Source: Symbiodinium natans (Eukaryota; Sar; Dinophyceae; Suessiales; Symbiodiniaceae). Taken from it: a stretch of 64,000 nucleotides of DNA. The position numbers and the translations under genes were made by a program. This document shows positions 52,788 to 62,169 of this stretch, piece by piece. Each line of letters starts with the position of its first letter. Position 1 is the stretch's first letter. The notes beneath the pieces are model-generated. The model worked only from the letters and a program-made list of their open reading frames with translations. It was not told the DNA's origin and ran no database searches. The DNA lies in the NCBI GenBank assembly GCA_905221605.1, contig CAJNDS010002213.1:984136-1048135 (forward strand), given 5' to 3'.

Positions 52788-52863
52788 GCACCATGCTCGC
52801 GGAGGAGGTGCCTTTGAAGGCGTGAGCCCCGCAGAAGCAGCCCTAGCATTACGGCTTGGCTGA
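52788..52863 (+). CDS. Candidate terminal exon, unknown protein
   Basis: Follows CGCCCTCCCAG. One frame reads HHARGGGAFEGVSPAEAALA... to TGA at 52861. Another reads TMLAEEVPLK and ends at a canonical GTGAGC donor at 52822. Which is used cannot be told. Confidence 0.35.
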
Positions 52864-53179
52864 AAGCCTTTAAACCAAAAAGAGTACCCTTTCTTTGTTT
52901 CCTAGGTTACTGTTGGGTCTAGAGCCAAAGGCTCCGAACACTTGGGTTTAGCTTCTTCGTGGGTTACAGTTCAGTTGCCGAATCGCAGTGAGAAATCTAC
53001 TCTGACTGGCTACCACACAACCCGAAACCCAAAACCTAAAACCCTGAGCCCTGAACCCGAACAACCCTAAAGCAAGTCTCAAAGGCCCACGAACCTCTGA
53101 GCCACCACCAGAATATCTCCTGCCCCTCAAGATGCTCACAAAAACCCTAAACCCAAAACCCTAAACCCTAATCCCTGAA

Positions 53180-53856
53180 CCCGCCCGCCGCCCCACTCTC
53201 TTGTCTTTTGGGGAAGGCGGGCGCTGGTCGAGCGCTTAGTGAGACCCTGCGAGGGAGGTTGAGGCGAGCTGGCTTCCAGGCTGGCTTACTCCAAGCAAGC
53301 ACAGGCCGAGTCAGCAGTTGTCACTGTATTATATTATATGACCCTAAACCCCACGCTGTCCGCGCACATTGTTCGGTCCTGCATTGGAGGCCCCCTGGGA
53401 GGGCCCCTGGAGACTTCTGGGTCCCTGGCCTGCCCCTGGCCCTTGCCCTGGCTCTGATTACCCTCAATGCCCTGCCCTGGCCTCCTTGGCCTTAGCCCCT
53501 TCGCGCAAGCCAAGCTGTGCGCGCACTGCCTTTGTGGGTCCTGAGAGGCTTGTGCATGGCTTCCGTGAGACCCTGCCGTGTTGGCCCTGCCTCCCTGGCC
53601 TTAGCCCTTTGCACCGTCTGCGCACGTTGGGCAGGCAAGGTTGTGACCCAAAAACTGCCCTCTGCCGCTACCTGCCCTGGCCCTGCTATCTTCCCACTTG
53701 TGGAGGTCCCCAAAAGGGCGTGAGTGCTGACCCATGTGATGCTTTAAAAAGAAATATAAAAAGGTCTTCTCTCCTTGAGAGTTGTAAGTGGGCGGTCTTG
53801 GGGTGGGTAGGTCTGCAGACCACTGCGCGCTCCCAAAGTGCGCTTCCATTTGGCAC
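53180..53856 (-). mobile_element. Dispersed repeat element, short inverted copy
   Basis: Reverse-complement copy of the element at 32765-34449: ends CCCGCCCGCCGCCCCACTC and TTTGGGAGCGCGC-complement, shared GTGGGCGGTCTTGGGGTGGG and GAGCGCTTAGTGAGACCC. It lacks most of the GGCCAG expansion, so it is less than half the length. Confidence 0.65.
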
Positions 53857-54001
53857 ACTCTAAACCCTAAACCCTAAACCCTGAACCCAGAACCCTAAAA
53901 CCTAAACCCTGAACCCTGAAACCTAAACCCTAAACCCTGAAACGTAAACCCTAAACCCTAAACCCTAAACCCTAAACCCTAAACCCTAAACCCAGGCGCA
54001 G
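53857..54001. repeat. CCCTAAA array
   Basis: CCCTAAA with CCCTGAA and CCTAAAA variants, ending at the acceptor GGCGCAG of model L. Confidence 0.85.
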
Positions 54002-54339
54002 CCCCGCGACCGGCGCCTTCCCGCCTTTTGGGTCCAGCACCCCAGGAGCGAAGAGATCCGCGGCGGGGCGGAGCCCGGCGTCTCAGTGTCCGCTTGCAAG
54101 CGTGCTGCGTGGATTTAGGGTTTAGGGTTTAGGGTTTAGGGTTTAGGGTTTAGGGTTTAGGGTTTAGTGCGCAGGGCTTAGGGTTTTTTTGGGTAGCCTG
54201 AGTTGATGAGTCTATCTTGGTGTTGTGTTGCGGCTTCGTTCACGTGCCCAGGTCTGCCAACAGCGAGCGGAAGAGGGACAAGCGGCGCCAGGCCGTCATC
54301 CATCAAGCCAAAAGCACATTTTTCCGACCCCTTTCTTAA
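54002..54339 (+). CDS. Two-exon gene model L with stop codon, basic protein
   Basis: Exon 54002-54119 (begins PRPAPSRLLGPAPQERRDPR) ends at GTTTAGGG. Exon 54252-54339 follows GTGCCCAG, reads SANSERKRDKRRQAVIHQAK... and ends at TAA. Phase matches (2+1). The encoded segment is Arg/Lys-rich (a quarter or more basic residues), suggesting nucleic-acid binding or nuclear targeting. The intron is TTTAGGG repeats then unique sequence. No family recognised. Confidence 0.5.
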
Positions 54340-54495
54340 CTCAATGGGCTACTGGAGGGACCCTTATGAGGGACCTTCGGGGTTATTTAGGGGGTTACTT
54401 AATATAGGGGGTTGTATAGGGGAATAAGATGAAGGGTCCCTTCCAGGGGTCCATCGGGGGGTATGGGGTTTCCTTGAGTAGTGAACCTCGGCAAG

Positions 54496-54725
54496 ATAAC
54501 CCTGAAAGTCCTCATCCGAAGGCGGCCCGCCAACAGGCTGCCCAGGTACGCGCCGAGAGTCGTGGCCCCAGACCGAACTGTCGCCCCCCCCCCATTCGGG
54601 TGCTTCTAGGACCTGTGCACTACGTCTGGGCTTGAACGGTTTCGGGCTTGGAATTTGGGAAGGCGGAGGTGTGGCGATTCCAGGGAGTCAAAGTGCGGCA
54701 AGAGCAGGCTGCACGCACCCACTAG
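54496..54725 (+). CDS. Two candidate exons, unknown protein
   Basis: 54496-54545 follows CGGCAAG and reads NPESPHPKAARQQAAQ to a canonical GTACGC donor (phase 0). 54684-54725 follows GATTCCAG and reads GVKVRQEQAARTH to TAG (phase 0). Short, but both splice sites and phase agree. Confidence 0.4.
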
Positions 54726-54807
54726 GCTGTCGTCAGATGTAGATGATGTGGCTGCTGATCAGAGGACCCATAACCCTAAACCCCAAAGGTCCTAACCCTC
54801 TCACAGG

Positions 54808-54895
54808 TTTTGGGGGGGGGGGGGGGGGGGGGGGGGTGTTTTTTTTTGTTTTTTTTTTTTGGGGGGGGGGGGGGGGGGGTTTGCGGGGGGGAAGG
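54808..54895. repeat. G-run, T-run, G-run tract
   Basis: About 24 G, then about 24 mostly T, then about 18 G; same design as 9165-9200. Quadruplex-prone. Confidence 0.85.
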
Positions 54896-55276
54896 GGGGT
54901 TGCAAGGTGGGCTTTCAGCCTACAACCGAGCTGGGGTGTAGGATATCTTCTATCCCAATCTCTGCCAAAGTTTAGGGCATAGGGTTTAGGGGTTTAGGGA
55001 AGTAACAACAGAATGATGAGAAATATTGTCCGTGTAGTCCATTAATGTTAATAGGCATCTGAATCCTGAGCCATTTGCGGGCTCGTCCTGGCGGCGAAGG
55101 TCGCCTTGTGGGCGAAGGTTCATGTAGGTTTAGGGTTTAGGGTTAGGGTTTAGGGTTTAGGGTTTGGGGTTTAGGGTTTAGGGTCTAGGGTCTAGGGTTT
55201 AGGGTTTAGGGTTTAGGGTTTAGGGTGTGGCGGCTGCGGTTTAGGTTTTGGGCTTGCCTTGTGTAATTTCTTCCAG

Positions 55277-55970
55277 GTTCAGGCGAGATATGGGGCTTAG
55301 GAAGCTTAGGGCGCAAGGCCTGTCTCGCGCCGCCCTGGTCACAGCGCTTCAGAAGGCGCCTGCCCGGTTTAGGGTTTAGGGTTTAGGGTTTAGGGTTTAG
55401 GGTTCAGGGTTTAGGGTTTAGGGTTTAGGGTTTCTCCGGAGACTGGTTCTGGTCTTCCGTCGTCGGCGCTTCAATTTTAGGGTTTAGGGTTTAGGGTTTA
55501 ACCCTAAACCCTAAAACCTAAACCCTAAACCCTGTTGTCTTGTTTGACAGGGTTCGGGGGTTGGGGGCTGCGTTTCGCGTGCCAAACTTTGGAGTTAGGC
55601 TTTCGCAGCCTTGGCGCTCCTGGGACCGGAAACCCTGAACCCTGAACTCTAAACCCAGCCGAAACATAAATATGAATATATCTACAAATATGTACAAGCA
55701 TCTATCCCTAAAGGTCTGCCTCAAGTCCTGAAGTCCAAGCACCTCAGCCCTAAGGTCTTCACAGGGTTTAGGGTTTAGGGACAAAGGTTTAAGGCTTAGG
55801 GTTTAGGGTTTAGGGCTAGGGTTGAGGGTTTAGGGATAGAGGCTTAAGGCGGCTCTTTTTCTTGATGCGGTCACCCTTGCAGGCATCCTCCAGTGTACTC
55901 TGCGACGGGCGCCCAGCGTGCGCGGCGATTCGGGCTCAGGGCTTTCGTTCAACGGAGTCAAACCCTATAG
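55277..55970 (+). CDS. Two-exon gene model K with stop codon, basic protein
   Basis: Exon 55277-55366 follows TTTCTTCCAG, reads FRRDMGLRKLRAQGLSRAAL... and abuts GTTTAGGG. Exon 55883-55970 follows CACCCTTGCAG, reads HPPVYSATGAQRARRFGLRA... and ends at TAG. Phase matches (2+1), and both acceptors have pyrimidine tracts. The 516-bp intron holds TTTAGGG and CCCTAAA arrays meeting head-to-head near 55500. The protein is Arg-rich; not recognised. Confidence 0.55.
55476..55535. repeat. Head-to-head TTTAGGG/CCCTAAA junction in an intron
   Basis: TTTAGGGTTTAGGGTTTA passes directly into ACCCTAAACCCTAAAACC. This is the arrangement of a telomere-telomere junction, but it lies inside model K. Confidence 0.85.
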
Positions 55971-56004
55971 GGTTTAGGGTTTAGGGTTTCGGGTTTAGGG
56001 TTTA

Positions 56005-56100
56005 GGGTTTTCTATACAATGGCTATATGCAAAAGCGAAACACAAAACTTTCTCTCAACACGTTCTTCGAACCCAAACCCTATGCAATTTCTATAAGCCC
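56005..56100. mobile_element. Partial TIR element, copy F
   Basis: Ends CCAAACCCTATGCAATTTCT, matching the right ends at 61011 and 26361, and contains degenerate CAACACGTTCTTCG. A clear left end is not found. Confidence 0.4.
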
Positions 56101-56929
56101 CAAACCCCAAACCCTCCTCCTCCCCCCCAAAAAAAACCACGCAGGCTGCTTCGAAGGGAGTGAGTGAATGAGGGAATGAGGTACCCTTCATCCCTTGAAG
56201 GGCGTATAGGAGGATATAGTGTACTCTAATGCTCTGCAAAGAGAGCGCAAGCAAGCTTTAGGGTTCGGGCTTTCGGGCTTTTTGTCAGGTTTAGGGTGTC
56301 CTAAGCCCTACGCCCTAGGGCTTGTTGTGGAGCATGAGGGTTGAGGGCAGGGCTTCGAGGGTTTCGAGGGGAAGCCTTCTGCTTCGATGAGCCGAAACCC
56401 CAAGCTTTCAACTTGAAGTTCAGCCCTAAACCCTTACAAAGCGTCTTGGCAGGTGTCTTAGGGGTTATAGGGCTCAGGTTTTCATGTGGCTTCTCTCAGG
56501 TCCTGCGCTTTCAGGACTGGCCAGGAGCCCCAACAAGGGTCTAGCGGGGTTTAGGGCTTGGGGTTTGGAGTTTGGGGTTTCGGGTCTAAGACCGATTAGG
56601 GGTTTGCCACAACAGTCGTTTGAAGCGACTGTGGCTCGTCAGGCGTTTTGCGGGCCTAAACTACAAGCTTCAAACCCCAACACACTAGACCCTACACCCC
56701 GGTACAAGTTCGTACCCTGAGCCCTAACAAAAAGGCAGGCTTTGGGGGTTCAGGGCTTGAGCGTCTGGAGGGCTTTGGCGTTTGGGGGTTTAGGGTTGGT
56801 ATGGTGCAAGTTTAGAGTTCAGCGTTTGGGGCTTCAATAAGCAAAAAACCGCAACACAAGGCCCCTACATTCCACCCTCAAGACCCTCAACGCCTCAACA
56901 CACACTCAACCCCCGAACCCTAAAACCTG
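56101..56929. other. Unique islands and decayed repeats, no firm gene
   Basis: Mixed unique sequence with TTTAGGG relics. Frames at 56341-56544 and 56484-56720 are open but lack matched splice partners. Confidence 0.5.
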
Positions 56930-57320
56930 AACCCTAAACCCTAAACCCTAAACCCTAAACCCTAAACCCTAAACCCTAAACCCTAAACCCTAAACCCTAA
57001 ACCCTAAACCCTAAACCCTAAACCCTGAGCAGCCCCTAAACCCTGAAGCCCCACGTCCCGGAACCCTGATTCCAAGCCCTCGAAGCCGGAACCCTGGCAA
57101 GCAGACCCCCAAGGGGCCCAGAGTTGCCCGTAGACCGCTAAAACCCTGAACTAAACCCTAAACCCTAAACCCTAAGCCCTAAACCCTAAACCCTAAACCC
57201 TAAACCCTAAACCCTAAACCCTAAACCCTAAACCCTAAACCCTAAACCCTGAACCCTGAACCCTGAACCCTGAACCCTGAACCCTGAACCCCAGACCCTA
57301 GACCCTAGACCCTAAACCCT
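56930..57320. repeat. CCCTAAA arrays with CCCTGAA and CCCTAGA variants
   Basis: Two clean arrays (56930-57026 and 57140-57300) flank an island at 57030-57130. The following island 57341-57371 reads ESLSPRAELLE to GTAGGA and may be a short exon. Confidence 0.85.
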
Positions 57321-57466
57321 AAACTTCCATCAAGGCCAAGCGAGTCCCTGTCCCCGCGTGCAGAGCTCCTGGAGGTAGGAGCGTTTTGAGTGAATATAGG
57401 GTTCAGGGTCGAGGGCTCGGCGATCGCCTCTTTTTTTTTTTGCCCTGTCAAGGCCCTTAAGGTTTT

Positions 57467-57575
57467 GAGGTTCATGGGTGGCTAGAGTTCATCTTGCCCG
57501 AAGAATCCATGGTTACCAGCCCTAAACCCTTAACCCTTAAGCCTTCCTTACAAGTTACAAGAACCCATGAACCTC
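57467..57575. mobile_element. Short inverted-repeat element, AACCTCC family, copy 5
   Basis: GAGGTTCATGGGT (57467-57479) and ACCCATGAACCTC (57563-57575) are perfect 13-bp inverted ends. Confidence 0.65.
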
Positions 57576-57967
57576 TGAGTATGCAGCGGCAGAAAGGTCG
57601 TACGCAGGACGTTGGGTCATGCAAGAGAGACCTGACGTTGCCAAACCCCCGCACCTCGGCTTTGTGGACTCCTGTTTGGGTTGTAGTGTTGGGCGTAGGG
57701 TTTACAAGGTCTAGAAGTTAGGGCAAGCCCACCATCTCGACGAGACCCCCAGCCCCCCAATATCCCGAGTCCTCGAAGCGCAGCATTGTCCAGCCCAGAG
57801 CCCCAAGATTTATAAATCTCGAAATCTAGGGTTGCACTGATGTCTTTTCGCTTTGATTTCATGAGCCCTAACCCCTAATAGAACCCTATACAACCCCAGA
57901 TAGTATAACCCGATATGAGCCTATTTAACCCTACTTAACCCGTGGAAAGCCTCGCAAGAAGGGTGAT

Positions 57968-58229
57968 TCAAACCCTAAACCCTAAACCCTAAACCCTAAA
58001 CCCTAAACCCTAAACCCTAAACCCTAAACCCTAAACCCTAAACCCTAAACCCTAAACCCTAAACCCTAAACCCTAAACCCTCAAACCTAAACCCTAAACC
58101 CTAAACCCTAAACCCTAAACCCTAAACCCTAAACCCTAAACCCTAAACCCTAAACCCTAAACCCTAAACCCTAAACCCTAAACCCTAAACCCTAAACCCT
58201 AAACCCTAAACCCTAAACCCTAAACCCTG
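57968..58229. repeat. Longest clean CCCTAAA array
   Basis: About 37 CCCTAAA units with a single interruption (CCCTCAAACC near 58080). It ends shortly before the exon-like island at 58245, so it is interstitial, not a chromosome end. Confidence 0.95.
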
Positions 58230-58244
58230 AACCGGCGGCTTCAG

Positions 58245-58311
58245 ATCCTGGGCCCCACGGGCACTGCAGCTGCCGAGCGAGGGCCTCGGAGTCGATTCGA
58301 AGCTTGGGCAG
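58245..58311 (+). CDS. Candidate exon, unknown protein
   Basis: Follows CGGCTTCAG, reads ILGPTGTAAAERGPRSRFEA..., donor GTTTAG, phase 1 out. Open and protein-like; the link to the next model needs an unseen exon because phases differ. Confidence 0.4.
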
Positions 58312-58319
58312 GTTTAGAG

Positions 58320-58700
58320 CTTTTTGGGGTTTAAAGGGCTTTGAGGGTTTTCAGGGTTTTAAGGGTCTTTAAGGCTCTTTAAGGGCTTTAAGGGCTTTGG
58401 GGGCTTTAAGGGCTTTAAGGGTTTTAAGGGTTTTTAAGGGTCTTTAAGGGTCTTTAAGGGCTTTAAGGGCTTTGGGTGCTTTAAGGGCTTTAAGGGTTTT
58501 AAGGGTTTTAAGGGTCTTTAAGGGTCTTTAAGAGCTTTAAGGGTTTTAAGGTTTTTTTAAGGGCTCTAAGGGTGTTCAGGGTTTTAAGGGGTTTTATGGA
58601 GTTTTAAGGGGTTTTACGGCGTTTTCAGGGGCTTTAAGGTTTAAGGGTTTTAAGGTCTTCAAGGGTTTCAAGGTCTTTAAGGGTTCCAAGGGTTTAGACT
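58320..58700. repeat. TTTAAGGG/GCTTTAAGG variant array
   Basis: Field of GGGCTTTAAGGGTTTTAAGG-style units, a homogenised relative of the heptamer, forming the sequence before the 58732 exon. Confidence 0.8.
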
Positions 58701-58731
58701 GTGGTTGTTTTTGATTACCTGCTTTGTTTAG

Positions 58732-59261
58732 GATGGTTTAGGCCCGAATGTTTTCCAAGGATGTTGGTACAATAGAGGCACAATTGTTGACGTAAAGAAA
58801 CAGATCTGGCCTTGGCATGAGAAGGGGGCATGCGTCGCAGACGAATGCCATGAGAGCGGTCATGTGGTGCCATTCTCCATTGAAAGGCTGGTAGCCGGAC
58901 CGTTTTGCATGGAGAAGCTCCCAAGAAACAGCCTGTCTTTCCCATGGCAGGAGTTGTCGTTTTCGACATGAAGCGGGGATACAACATTTGCTAATAGAAT
59001 CCGGGCGTGGGATGCTTGGCACATAGGGTTTAGGGTTTGGGGTTTAGGGTTTAGGGTTTAGGGTTTAGGGTTTAGGGCTATTATAGCATCAAGCAAATCA
59101 GCGTGCGACAACGGCTCGAGCAGGAAGTCCGCGAAGCCAAGGTTTGTCAGTTAAAGACTCAAACGAATGTCAAGCTCAAGATTTTCCTGCTAAACGTTCT
59201 GAAAAGGCTTGCAAAGATTTCGAAACTTCCCCAAAGCGCTTTGCCAGCAGTTTCGCAATGA
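58732..59261 (+). CDS. Two-exon gene model I, unknown protein
   Basis: Exon 1 starts at 58732 after a T-rich tract and TTTGTTTAG and reads FQGCWYNRGTIVDVKKQIWP..., then HESGHVVPFSIERLVAGPFC. It either ends at a GTCGTT donor (about 58957) or reads to TGA at 58969. Exon 2 starts at 59087 after a pure TTTAGGG stretch and TATTATAG, and reads IKQISVRQRLEQEVREAK, a coiled-coil-like helix, staying open to TGA at 59259. The GTCGTT donor fits the phase of exon 2 (2+1). The Gly/Val/Trp pattern of exon 1 suggests a small beta domain, but I recognise no family. Confidence 0.5.
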
Positions 59262-59607
59262 GTAAGGCAAGGTGCAGCTTTCCCGCCAAACTGAACAAAG
59301 TGAGAGACACTTCCGTCCGAGTAGCAAATTGAACGGCAAAAAGGGTTTTGGGTCCGGGATGTGTCTGAGGGTTTAGGGTTTAGGGTTCAGTTGGGTTTAG
59401 TCTGAGGGCCCTGTGCGCGTTTTGTGGGTTTAGAGGCTCCAAATCATGCGTGGGGCCTCAAGTCGTGGGGAATTTGCGGGGAGGGAGTTCAGCGCAAAAA
59501 ACCAAGAAGCCAAGGCGCTACACCGAAACCTTAAGACCCCAGGCCCCAAACACCAAACCAAACCCTAAACCCTAAACCCTAAACCCTAAACCCCAAACCC
59601 TAAACCC

Positions 59608-61028
59608 TCAAGACAAAATAAATAGAAATTGTATGTGGTACCATTCTGAATTTTCCAAGGTATTTGTCTAAACAGCGGACAAACAGAGCTTAAGTAAATT
59701 AATCCAAAGCGGCAGGCCGGGAGGCCAAATGTTCAATTTACTTCAACCTCTAGGTCCCACCAAACCAAAGCCCAAATCGTCTCGAAGCCCACAATTGGGG
59801 CTTCCAAAATACCAAGTTGGCTTGCAATGGCTTCGCAAAGCCCAGAATTGGCTTCCCAAAGCCGAAAATTGGCTCCCAAAGCCCAAAACTGACTCCCAAT
59901 TGGCTCCAAAGTCCAGAATTGGCTGCCAAAGCCCAAAATTGGCTTCCAACGCCCAAAATTGACTCCCAAAGCCCAAAATTGCCTTCCCAAAGCCCAAATT
60001 GGCTCCCAAAGCCCAAAATTAGCTTCCAAAGCCAAAAAATTGGCTCCCAAAGCCCAAAATTGACTTCCAAAGCCCGAAATTGGCTTCCAAAGCCCAAAAA
60101 TGGCTCCCAAAGCCCAAAATTCTTCCAAAGCCAAAAATTGTCTCCCGAAGCCCAAAATTGGCTTCCAAAGCCCGAAATTGGCTTCCAAAGCTCCCAAAGC
60201 CCAAAAACAGCGCTTTCCCAAAGCCCAAATTGGCCCAAAATTGGCTTCCGGAGCCCAAAATTGGCTTCCAGAGCCCAAAATTGGCTCCCAAAGCCCAAAG
60301 TTGTCAAATTGGCTTCCGGAGCCCAAATTAGCTCCCAACGCCCAAAATTGGCTCCCAAAACCCAAAAGTTGGCTTCCAAAGCCCAAAATTGGGTTCCGGA
60401 GCCCAAATTAACTCCCAATGCCCAAAATTGGTTCCCCCCCAAAGAATTGGCTTCCGGAGCCCAAATTAGCTCCCAACGCCCCAAATTAGCTCCCAAAGCC
60501 CAAAATTGTCTCCCAAAGCCGAAAATTGGCTCCAAATTAGCTCCCAACGCCCAAAATTGGCTCCCAAAGCCCAAAATTGGCTTCCAAAGCCCAAAATTGG
60601 CTTCCGGAGCCCAAATCAGCTCCCAACGCCCAAAATTGGCTCCCAAGCCCAAAATTGGCTTCCAAAGCCCAAAAATTGGCTTCCGGAGCCCAAATTAGCT
60701 CCCAACGTCCGAAATTGGCTCCAAAGCCCAAAATTGGCTTCCAAAGCCCAAATTGGCTTCTGGAGCACAAATTGGCTACCAAAGCCCAAAATTGGCTTCC
60801 GGAGCCCAAATTAGCTCCCAACACCCAAAATTGGCTCCCAAAATTGGCTTCCAAAGCCCAAACAATTTTTCAGCCCTCCCCCCGTCCCGCCGCACCACCC
60901 TCCGCCCCCCCCACGCCGACCCTAAAACCTAATATCTAAAAACAAAACGTTTCGCTCAAAACGTTTCGCTCAAAACTTTCGCTCAAAACGTTATTTGGAC
61001 CCAAACCCTATACAATTTCTATAAACCC
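59608..61028 (-). mobile_element. Large TIR element, copy E, carrying a tandem array
   Basis: Left end AAATAAATAGAAATTGTATG, right end TATACAATTTCTATAAACC: inverted repeats of about 14 bp. The right end is preceded by three CAAAACGTTTCG repeats as in copy D. The interior is filled by the CCCAAAATTGG array. No transposase-like ORF. Confidence 0.6.
59800..60870. repeat. CCCAAAATTGGCTTCC tandem array
   Basis: About 45 units of 20-24 bp (CCCAAAATTGGCTTCCAAAG and CTTCCGGAG variants). The long AQNWLPKPK- and ALEANFGLW-repeat ORFs are translations of the unit. Confidence 0.92.
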
Positions 61029-62169
61029 TAAGCCGTAAACCTCCTAAACCGGAGACCTTTCCCCAACTCCAAGCCCGAAGCTCCGAAACCTCACATGACG
61101 CCCTACTTGAAGGTTCATTTTTGTAAGTAGGGGAGAAGTGGGCTTCAGGGGTTGAGGGTTTGGTGGGTTGAGGGGTTGAAGGGTTGAGGGGGCCGAAGCC
61201 CCTAAAGCTAAGCCCTCCCTCCGAGGGCGGATGCTATGCTCGCGTTCTTCGGGCTTGAATGGCGGCCGTTTCCCGAGGAGCGAAACAAAGACTCAGCGTA
61301 AACCTTATAAGGTCCTTACGGGAGGGGGTTCACGGGGGGGAGGTACCTAGGGAACCTTCGGGAAGGTTAGGGAACCTTGGTTTAGGAAGTAAGTGGGAAC
61401 ATCAGGGAACCATGGGTTACACAGCCGCAGCCGCTTGAACCCCCCTCCCCCCTCAAGGACCCTATGAGAAACCTTAGCCCTGCAAGGTCGTAGCTCAAAA
61501 AGGTTGAGGTGTCGGGTTGAGGGTGGTTTTGCTGGGTTGAGTGCGTATGATGAGTATCATGGGTGTCCTTTTGGGGATACTAGCAAGAACAACCCTGCCT
61601 CGTCTAGGGTTGAGGGTTGAGTCTAGGGTTGAGGGTTGAGTGTTGATGGTTTAACATGTCGGGTTTACCTAAACCCTGAACCCCAGGCCCTAAATTCTAA
61701 ACCTCGACCTGAACTCTAAACCCTAAAGTCTAAACGCGAAAGACGAAAAGTCAGTACCTAACCTTGCATAGCTGCAGCAGTCCCGGATCACACCTTGCCT
61801 CAAGGAATTCAAAGTTGGACTCCTCACAATGTACCCCTAACAGGTGCCGTTAATGGCACACGCATGGGAGGGGGGGGGGGTTGCTTCTACATGTTTAGGG
61901 TTTCGTACGTTCCTATCGAGCTAATTTAGACAACACCCCCTCCCCACCGCCCCAGGGTTCCTGTTTCGGTGCTGAAGTCAGAAAGCGCTGTATGAGGTAT
62001 ACTCGAGTAGAGAGAGTACTAGTGGGATTTCTATTTCAGAACCGCGGCCGTAAGCAGAGAAAGAGATATGTATACCAAAAATCAGCATGTCGTTAGAAAC
62101 CTGCGAGGAAGTGGAGAAGGAGCTGCGCGCAGCCTTTTCCAACGGGCCGGGCACCCTGAAGCGGAGAGA
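61029..62169. other. Unique sequence with repeat relics, no gene assigned
   Basis: A few GGTTGAGGG and CCCTAAA relics, a G-run at 61868-61880 and islands at 61200-61420 and 61960-62160. No exon chain. Confidence 0.5.

Noticed and set aside
57968-58229. True chromosome end (terminal telomere)
   Set aside because: Exon-like sequence follows within 20 bp, orientation switches repeatedly across the window, and unique sequence continues on both sides.
59733-60939. 300-codon ORFs with NWLPKPKIG or FGLWEPILG repeats
   Set aside because: Translations of the CCCAAAATTGG array; open on both strands.
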